Shown here: piece by piece, positions 5,461 to 9,711 of the stretch
How positions within the stretch are numbered: the stretch's first letter is position 1
Layout: each line of letters begins with the position of its first letter
Source: CAYNRQ01 sp964399875
GTDB taxonomy: Archaea; Aenigmatarchaeota; Aenigmatarchaeia; QMZP01
Direction: 5' to 3'
NCBI GenBank assembly: GCA_964399875.1
Contig: CAYNRQ010000040.1
Span: 1-9,711, forward strand
Length of the DNA stretch: 9,711 nt
Program-made: the position numbers and the translations under genes
The notes under the pieces: model-generated
Database searches by the model: none
What the model was told of the DNA's origin: nothing
What the model saw: the letters and a program-made list of their open reading frames with translations, nothing else

Positions 5461-5904
5461 TGGTTTTATGTTAATTTTTTCTTTTTCGGTCTTTGATTTT
5501 TTTCCCGGTTTTTTCCCATAAAGGTGCTCATTTTCAAAGCATACCTCGCAGGATTCTAAGGATGGGTCTGATTCCCTGTGCAATCTGCAGCCAATACCAC
5601 CAAATCTTATATGTTTGCATATCTCACAAAAAAAGACCGTTGATTGCGCTTTGCTCATCTCACCAGAGGCCATGCTCTTGGCAATAGAATTAACCATTTT
5701 CATTAACTCAGGGCTCTCTTTGAATATCCCTGTTTTGTATCCCCTTATATCTCTTTTATACTGCGAAACCGCCGGCTGCGTTGTACCTAATTTTTCAGCT
5801 GTCTGCTTCTGGGAAAGGCCATAGTTCTCTATAAGTTTCTTTGCAATCATGGCCCTGACAGCAGGCAGGATATCTGTTGATATTAGCTCACAAAGGGGTT
5901 TCAC
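5446..5904 (-). CDS. Helix-turn-helix regulator with C-terminal Cys cluster (COG2522-like)
   Basis: 152 aa. The N-terminal half is an XRE/Cro-type helix-turn-helix: LSQKQTAEKLGTTQPAVSQY at residues 30-49, with the recognition helix TQPAVSQYKRDIRG. The C-terminal half carries C93-x2-C96, C106, H109 and C119-x2-C122, a likely metal or Fe-S site that could sense redox or metal. It ends in a Lys-rich tail. The N-terminal PLCELISTDILPAVR resembles the start of archaeal COG2522 regulators, supporting the GTG start at 5904. It diverges from the nuclease gene over a shared TATA element 33 nt upstream, so autoregulation or control of the nuclease is possible but not shown. Confidence 0.82.
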   Translation of the reverse strand: MKPLCELISTDILPAVRAMIAKKLIENYGLSQKQTAEKLGTTQPAVSQYKRDIRGYKTGIFKESPELMKMVNSIAKSMASGEMSKAQSTVFFCEICKHIRFGGIGCRLHRESDPSLESCEVCFENEHLYGKKPGKKSKTEKEKINIKPLSKF

Positions 5905-5932
5905 AATATCACAAGGATTAATTGAATCCGGG

Positions 5933-5942
5933 ATTTATAAAT
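5933..5942. promoter_or_regulatory. Palindromic TATA element between regulator and nuclease genes
   Basis: ATTTATAAAT is its own reverse complement. Its centre is 26 nt from the nuclease ATG (5964) and 33 nt from the regulator GTG (5904). It could serve both directions, giving a leaderless nuclease mRNA and a very short regulator leader. Confidence 0.6.
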
Positions 5943-5963
5943 ATAACACTGTTATATTTTTTC

Positions 5964-6773
5964 ATGAAAATGACCTATGCCGTGTTTATTGTCCTTATAA
6001 TCTTTCCATCCATATACCTGTCTGTTTTTACAGGTCTTTTTATAGAACCAAACGAAGCCGAAAGAACAGAGGCCTTTGTTGCGAGGGTTATAGACGGCGA
6101 CACAGTAGAGATAGAAACCGGTGAAATGATACGACTTCTTGGTATCAACACCCCTGAGAAAGGCCAGTATTATTACAGGGAATCCACTGAATTCCTTAAA
6201 GACCTTATAGAAGGTAAAACAGTTCTTCTTGAAAAAAATAAAGAAGACAAAGATAAGTATGGCAGGCTTTTAAGGTATATCCACATAGATTCTACTCTGG
6301 TAAATCTGGAACTGGTTAAAAAAGGATATGCAACAATCTACATGATAGAACAAGATGAAAAATACCATGATCTATTACTGGAAGCAGAAAGCAGTGCCAA
6401 AGAAAATAATATTGGTATATGGGCATTTTCAATAAAGGATGCTTTTTGTATAGGAATCTTCTATTTTCATTACAATGCAAAAGGAAACGATAACCTCAAC
6501 ACCAATGATGAATACATAGTTTTCAGGAACTCCTGCACCTACCCTGTAAACCTTAACGGCTTTATCCTCAAGGACAAGGCAAACAACACATATACATTCC
6601 CGGATATTACAGTCCCGGAAAAAACAAAAATAACACTGCACACAGGCCCGGGAATAAACAATGAAACACATCTGTACTGGGGCAAGAACCATGCGATCTG
6701 GAATAACAACGGTGATGAACTATCTATGTGGGATAATAATAACAATCTTATTTTAAATTACAGCTATTCTTAA
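5964..6773 (+). CDS. Secreted or membrane-anchored thermonuclease-family nuclease with lamin-tail-like domain
   Basis: 269 aa from ATG 5964. Residues 5-27 are hydrophobic (signal peptide or anchor), so the enzyme should act outside the cell membrane. Residues about 37-150 form a staphylococcal-nuclease (SNase) fold: VIDGDTV with D44 and D46, R57 in IRLLGINTPE, E65 after N-T-P, and R101 in KYGRLLRY. These match the calcium-binding and catalytic Arg/Glu/Arg residues of the family, which cleaves DNA and RNA. After about 160 comes a beta-rich segment (NDEYIVFRNSC ... VNLNGFILKD ... GDELSMWDNN) typical of the lamin-tail domain often attached to secreted nucleases. The start at 5964 is preferred over TTG 5922 because of the TATA spacing and the signal peptide. 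The next gene follows after 8 nt. Likely uses are nutrient scavenging or attack on foreign DNA. Confidence 0.88.
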   Translation: MKMTYAVFIVLIIFPSIYLSVFTGLFIEPNEAERTEAFVARVIDGDTVEIETGEMIRLLGINTPEKGQYYYRESTEFLKDLIEGKTVLLEKNKEDKDKYGRLLRYIHIDSTLVNLELVKKGYATIYMIEQDEKYHDLLLEAESSAKENNIGIWAFSIKDAFCIGIFYFHYNAKGNDNLNTNDEYIVFRNSCTYPVNLNGFILKDKANNTYTFPDITVPEKTKITLHTGPGINNETHLYWGKNHAIWNNNGDELSMWDNNNNLILNYSYS

Positions 6774-6781
6774 TTAATAAT

Positions 6782-7321
6782 ATGTTAGCGCCAACACATC
6801 TTTTCTTTGCATTGGCCTTGGCCTACATCCTGAAGCTCCCAAAGCTTCCTGCAGCAATAGCAGGTATAGCTGTTGATCTGGACATAGTCTTCAATCTCTT
6901 GGATACTGTTTTTCCTTTTACCCACAGGGGCCTTATTCATACCCCCCTGTTCCTTGCCACGGTTGCCTGGATATTCTACTACATAACAAAAAACAAAGAG
7001 CAAACAAGGGGCATTGCCCTTGGTTATGCATCTCACCTGTTCCTTGATGTCATAACACCAGCCGGCATAATCCTGCTGTTCCCTATAACAGCAGTTTTCT
7101 CTTTAAACGCTGTAGGTTATTCCAACCTTGTTGCAAACACAGGAATGATCCTGTTATCCATAATATTCATTTTCTTATTCAGAACAAAGAAAAAACATTC
7201 CCTAGGCAACAGATACAGGTTTTTGTGTTTCCTTATCTTTATTATCAGTACATGCCTTATTGCTTATCTGGGTGGCTTCTTCCCACATACAGTATATGAC
7301 CCATTCCTGCCACTTTATTAG
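6782..7321 (+). CDS. YdjM/DUF457-type membrane protein, putative metal-dependent hydrolase
   Basis: 179 aa with several hydrophobic segments (about 7-18, 22-40, 55-68, 93-110, 115-137, 145-165). The family signature is present: H6 in the first helix, D32-x-D34, HRGLIHT at 48-54, GYASHLFLD at 81-89 and TPAGIILLFP at 92-101. The conserved His and Asp residues are thought to bind a metal at the membrane, but the reaction is unknown. It starts 8 nt after the nuclease stop, so the two are probably one transcript. Confidence 0.86.
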   Translation: MLAPTHLFFALALAYILKLPKLPAAIAGIAVDLDIVFNLLDTVFPFTHRGLIHTPLFLATVAWIFYYITKNKEQTRGIALGYASHLFLDVITPAGIILLFPITAVFSLNAVGYSNLVANTGMILLSIIFIFLFRTKKKHSLGNRYRFLCFLIFIISTCLIAYLGGFFPHTVYDPFLPLY

Positions 7322-7380
7322 AGCCTTTACTAAATGGAGTAGATTATCTAATATTGATAAAAGCTTCAATAAAAGAAATC

Positions 7381-7387
7381 TTTAAAA
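7381..7387 (+). promoter_or_regulatory. TATA box of the FKBP transcript
   Basis: TTTAAAA in the context CTTTAAAAGC predicts a start near 7410, just before the structured leader and about 120 nt before the FKBP ATG. A second AT-rich match (AAAATATAAAG, 7399-7409) is nearby. Confidence 0.5.
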
Positions 7388-7410
7388 GCTGTTCGCATAA
7401 AATATAAAGA

Positions 7411-7520
7411 CCTCGGGCACAAAGGCTCAGACATGCAATTAACTCAGTGCTTTGTTAACACCTGACCTTTGCAGGAGCCTTTCTTCACAGGAGCTTTCGC
7501 TTCCACGAAGAGACCCTCGG
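7411..7520 (+). ncRNA. Structured RNA leader upstream of the FKBP gene
   Basis: About 110 nt with little coding signal. CTCGGG near the start (7412-7417) and CTCGGG near the end (about 7515-7520) can pair with each other using two G-U pairs, closing the element. Inside, CAAAGG-C-TCAG (about 7420-7430) pairs with CTGA-CCTTTG (about 7462-7471) and encloses TTAAC/GTTAA. The second domain is the 39-nt hairpin shared with the tRNA-Pro intron. It ends about 10 nt before the FKBP start. It may be a 5' regulatory leader or a separate small RNA. I match it to no known riboswitch. Confidence 0.5.
7475..7513 (+). repeat. 39-nt hairpin repeat, copy upstream of the FKBP gene
   Basis: 38 of 39 bases equal the sense strand of the tRNA-Pro anticodon intron (1198-1160, minus). 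It folds as outer stem TTCTTC/GAAGAG (one U-G), 3x3 internal loop, inner stem GGAGC/GCTTC and loop TTTC. The match begins at GAGCC, the first base of the intron-side helix in tRNA-Pro, and stops before the GGTTC that would complete that helix. Confidence 0.85.
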
Positions 7521-7529
7521 GAGAGAAAC

Positions 7530-8174
7530 ATGAAAAACGGCGACTTTGTTGAGATAGACTTTGTAGGCAGGGTTGTGGGCACTAATGAGATTTTTGACCT
7601 CACCTCTGCTGAAGAGGCCAAGAAAGAGGGCGTTTTCAATCCAAAACAGAAATACGGCCCAGGCCTTGTAGTAATTGGTGCGCACATGACAATACCTGGT
7701 GTTGAAAAACAGTTAAAAGACATGGAGATTGGAGAGGAAAAGGAATTCAATGTGAAACCAGACGAGGCCTTTGGCAGAAGGAACCCAAAGCTGATCAAGA
7801 TTGTCCCTCTGGCACAGTTTACCCGCAATAAGATAAATCCTGTTCCTGGTATATTTTTAGAAATAGACGGAAGACAGGCCAAGATACAGTCTGTTTCTGG
7901 AGGAAGGGTCAGGGTGGATTTCAATCACCCCCTGGCAGGCAAGGAACTGAATTACAAACTAAGGATTGTCAAAAAACTTACAAACACCCTGGAAAAAGCA
8001 AATGCCTTGGTGGATTATTACAACATAGAGGCCAAAACAGAGTTAAAAGAAGGCGTCTTATCCATAAAAACAGAAAAGAAACTAGATAAACCAGAACACA
8101 GGCCAGTAAAGGATCTGCTAAAGAAAGTAATAATCAAATGGATTCCTGTGATAAAGGACGTAAAGTTTGTATGA
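7530..8174 (+). CDS. FKBP-type peptidyl-prolyl isomerase, long archaeal SlyD/FKBP26-like
   Basis: 214 aa. Catalyses cis-trans isomerisation of Xaa-Pro bonds and acts as a cytosolic folding chaperone. The FKBP fold is split: MKNGDFVEIDFVGRVVGTN with FD at 22-23 and VVIGAHMTIPGVEKQLKDM (about 47-65), then EAFG at 79-82, an insert-in-flap chaperone domain (about 84-132), and return at DFNHPLAGKEL (130-140). Residues about 150-214 are a C-terminal extension of the kind in archaeal long-type FKBPs. The start at 7530 is chosen because homology begins there and GGGAG lies about 7 nt upstream. An in-frame TTG at 7452 would translate the leader hairpin and is rejected. Confidence 0.93.
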   Translation: MKNGDFVEIDFVGRVVGTNEIFDLTSAEEAKKEGVFNPKQKYGPGLVVIGAHMTIPGVEKQLKDMEIGEEKEFNVKPDEAFGRRNPKLIKIVPLAQFTRNKINPVPGIFLEIDGRQAKIQSVSGGRVRVDFNHPLAGKELNYKLRIVKKLTNTLEKANALVDYYNIEAKTELKEGVLSIKTEKKLDKPEHRPVKDLLKKVIIKWIPVIKDVKFV

Positions 8175-8198
8175 GTCCAAATTTTTCTGAAGCAAAGG

Positions 8199-8208
8199 TT
8201 TAAAAATC
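8199..8208 (+). promoter_or_regulatory. TATA-like box of ftsZ
   Basis: TTTAAAAATC lies about 95 nt before ATG 8299 and predicts a leader of about 70 nt. A second candidate, TTTTATAG (about 8213-8220), would shorten it. Confidence 0.45.
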
Positions 8209-8241
8209 TTACTTTTATAGATATTCTTGTGAAGAATTTTA

Positions 8242-8277
8242 GATTTTGGCGATCAAAATCAAAATCTTTGATTTGAT
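8242..8277 (+). promoter_or_regulatory. Two adjacent hairpins in the ftsZ leader
   Basis: Hairpin 1 is GATTTTG (8242-8248)/CAAAATC (8254-8260). Hairpin 2 is ATCAAAATC (8258-8266)/GATTTGAT (8270-8277) with one bulged A. They share three bases and a direct repeat of CAAAATC, so they could compete. The Shine-Dalgarno lies 10 nt further on. The AT-rich composition makes chance a real possibility. Confidence 0.35.
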
Positions 8278-8286
8278 ATTTAAATC

Positions 8287-8293
8287 AGGAGGG
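8287..8293 (+). promoter_or_regulatory. Strong Shine-Dalgarno of ftsZ
   Basis: AGGAGGG ends 5 nt before ATG 8299 and fixes the start. It indicates leadered translation. Confidence 0.75.
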
Positions 8294-8298
8294 ATTGA

Positions 8299-9411
8299 AT
8301 GGTAGATACTAACTCTATTGTTGATACAGCCTTACAGAGAAGCGACACACAAATGCCCAGGGACGCCGGAATGGATGATGAGCTAAGAAAAATTCTTGAA
8401 TCAAGGAAAGCGGAAATCAGGGTTTGCGGCATTGGTGGTGCAGGGGGTAACACTGTTTCTAGATTAATGCAGGTAGGCATTGTAGGTGCAGAAACTATAG
8501 CAATCAACACAGACGCCCAGGATCTTCTTTACACGGATGCAGACAGAAAGGTTCTTGTAGGAAAGGAACTGACAGGTGGATTAGGAGCAGGTGCAGATCC
8601 AAAGATAGGAAGAGAAGCAGCAAAGGAATCAAAGGATGATATAAAGAAAGCAGTAGAGGGTGCGGATATGGTCTTTGTTGACTGTGGCCTTGGTGGCGGC
8701 ACAGGCACTGGAGCAGGTCCTATAGTTGCTGATATCGCAAAGAAGGTAGGTGCCTTAACAGTCGGTATAGTAACCTTGCCATTTACAATGGAAGGAAGAC
8801 AAAGAACCAAGAATGCTCAGGAGGGTTTAGAAAATCTAGAGTCGGTTGTAGATACACTGATTGTTATACCGAATGACAAACTACTGGAAATAGTACCAGA
8901 CGTTTCAGTTACAACAGCATTTAAAGTTGCTGATGAAATTCTTGTAAATGCTGTTAAGGGAATAGCAGAGCTTATAACAAAACCAGGGCTTGTGAACCTT
9001 GACTTTGCTGATATAAGAGCTGTTATGGGTTCAGGCGGACTAGCAATGATAGGAATGGGAGAATCAGATACAGAAAACAGGGCATTGGAATCAGTAGAGA
9101 AAGCACTTAATAATCCTCTGCTAGATGTGGACATAGAAGGTGCTGTAGGCGCTCTAGTAAATGTTTCAGGCGGTTCAGATATCACAATAAAGGAATGCCA
9201 GGAAATAGTAGAAGGTGTTTCAACAAAGATCAATACAGATGCAAAGATAATCTGGGGAGCACAGATAATCAAGGAGCTTGGAGACACAATAAGAGCCATG
9301 CTAATAGTAACTGGTGTCAAGTCATCTCAGATATACGGTCCAGAAAAGACATACACTGTCGAGAAGCAGAAAGAGATAGAAAGGGTATTGGGTGTCGATT
9401 TCGTTGCCTAA
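8299..9411 (+). CDS. ftsZ: Cell division GTPase FtsZ (archaeal type)
   Basis: 370 aa. Tubulin-superfamily GTPase that polymerises into the division ring at mid-cell. The N-terminal GTP-binding region has CGIGGAGGNTVSRLM at 43-57. The tubulin signature GGGTGTG is at 132-138 in VDCGLGGGTGTGAGPIV. The T7 synergy loop NLDFADIR is at 233-240, supplying D235 and D238 for GTP hydrolysis in the adjacent subunit. INTDAQDLL and LVGKELTGGLGAGADP are as in archaeal FtsZ1-type proteins; assignment to FtsZ1 rather than FtsZ2 needs a tree. About 35 N-terminal residues precede the fold. The C-terminus (VLGVDFVA) is short, without an obvious bacterial-type FtsA/ZipA-binding peptide. It follows FKBP after 124 nt with its own promoter candidate. 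Confidence 0.97.
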   Translation: MVDTNSIVDTALQRSDTQMPRDAGMDDELRKILESRKAEIRVCGIGGAGGNTVSRLMQVGIVGAETIAINTDAQDLLYTDADRKVLVGKELTGGLGAGADPKIGREAAKESKDDIKKAVEGADMVFVDCGLGGGTGTGAGPIVADIAKKVGALTVGIVTLPFTMEGRQRTKNAQEGLENLESVVDTLIVIPNDKLLEIVPDVSVTTAFKVADEILVNAVKGIAELITKPGLVNLDFADIRAVMGSGGLAMIGMGESDTENRALESVEKALNNPLLDVDIEGAVGALVNVSGGSDITIKECQEIVEGVSTKINTDAKIIWGAQIIKELGDTIRAMLIVTGVKSSQIYGPEKTYTVEKQKEIERVLGVDFVA

Positions 9412-9423
9412 GCCCGTACCTTA

Positions 9424-9433
9424 ATTTTATATA
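9424..9433 (+). promoter_or_regulatory. TATA box of the last gene
   Basis: ATTTTATATA, about 30 nt before ATG 9459, is consistent with a leaderless or near-leaderless start for the partial gene. Confidence 0.45.
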
Positions 9434-9458
9434 TGTTTTAACTGCATTAGTGGTAAAA

Positions 9459-9711
9459 ATGACAGTAAGAAGATATAAATCTCCGGCAGGAACCATGTTT
9501 TGGAGAAGAAGGTTCTGGAGAGACAAATATGTTGATGTCATTTTTCTTGACGATGACAGAATATCAGCCAAGACATATAACTATGTTACTTTTGCATCAA
9601 ACTATAAGAATGATAGTGTGAACGCTGGTATTGGCGATCTTAAATTTGCTATGATCTTTAAATCAGAATTCCACCGGTCTCTGACCGGTGGTTCCAAACA
9701 AGGTAATCGCT
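9459..9711 (+). CDS. Unknown protein, 3' end beyond the window
   Basis: Open from ATG 9459 through 84 codons to the window edge without a stop. It begins MTVRRYKSPAGTMFWRRRFW, basic and aromatic, then KYVDVIFLDDDRISAKTYNY. I recognise no family. It is supported by the TATA box and by the lack of any credible frame on the other strand. The last 14 codons include a GC-rich inverted repeat (9671-9691), so the real gene could end or be interrupted just beyond. Confidence 0.6.
   Translation, partial: MTVRRYKSPAGTMFWRRRFWRDKYVDVIFLDDDRISAKTYNYVTFASNYKNDSVNAGIGDLKFAMIFKSEFHRSLTGGSKQGNR
9671..9691. repeat. GC-rich perfect inverted repeat at the window end
   Basis: CCACCGGT (9671-9678) and ACCGGTGG (9684-9691) around a 5-nt loop. 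It is clearly more GC-rich than its surroundings. It lies inside the open frame of the partial gene. It could be a structural RNA element, a protein site or chance. Confidence 0.45.

Noticed and set aside
5922..5963. Longer nuclease start at TTG
   Set aside because: It overlaps the palindromic TATA element. ATG 5964 sits 26 nt from it and starts a normal signal-like sequence.
7411..7520. Complete tRNA-Ala gene in the FKBP leader
   Set aside because: TTTGCA and GGCTCAG resemble tRNA-Ala parts, but I find no acceptor partner, T-arm or 3' anticodon strand.
7452..7529. N-terminal extension of the FKBP protein from TTG
   Set aside because: It would translate the leader hairpin. FKBP homology begins at ATG 7530, which has a GGGAG about 7 nt upstream.

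Overview
The window looks archaeal and moderately AT-rich. Several genes start about 25 nt downstream of a TATA box, which suggests leaderless transcripts. The protein set is also archaeal: NreA-type repair protein, archaeal-type FtsZ, long-type FKBP (FKBP26-like), AmmeMemoRadiSam radical-SAM enzyme and a COG2522-like regulator. No gene names a species. Dense non-canonical tRNA introns are known mainly from Thermoproteales and from some DPANN lineages (ARMAN/Micrarchaeota). The FtsZ argues against Thermoproteales, so an uncultured DPANN-like or related archaeon is my inference.

Bases 1-1600, minus strand: three tRNA genes, Thr(CGT), Pro(TGG) and Gly(TCC), with a HIT-family gene between Pro and Gly. 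All three tRNAs are interrupted, by seven introns in total: Gly has 2 (anticodon loop, T-loop), Pro has 3 (D-loop, anticodon loop, T-loop) and Thr has 2 (D-loop, T-loop). Removing them leaves 71-, 74- and 71-nt tRNAs with paired stems, and most junctions show bulge-helix-bulge geometry. The T-loop introns share short sequence blocks. A 39-nt hairpin from the tRNA-Pro anticodon intron recurs at 38/39 identity in the leader upstream of the FKBP gene. This intron/hairpin family is the most unusual thing in the window.

Bases 1698-4562: a radical-SAM gene (plus), a 145-aa unknown protein with its own TATA box, a 59-aa unknown protein starting on the next base, then nreA on the minus strand meeting it tail to tail with no gap.

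Bases 4726-7321: a zinc-ribbon protein with an Hsp20/CS-like C-terminal domain (plus) overlaps by 15 bp, tail to tail, a helix-turn-helix regulator with a C-terminal Cys cluster (minus). That regulator diverges from a nuclease gene across a palindromic TATA element. The nuclease (thermonuclease fold plus lamin-tail-like domain, with an N-terminal membrane segment) is followed after 8 nt by a YdjM/DUF457-type membrane protein.

Bases 7322-9711: a structured leader and the FKBP/SlyD-like prolyl isomerase, then an AT-rich leader with two hairpins and ftsZ with a strong Shine-Dalgarno, then the start of an unrecognised gene running off the window. The protein genes are mostly housekeeping (repair, folding, division) and do not form one pathway.
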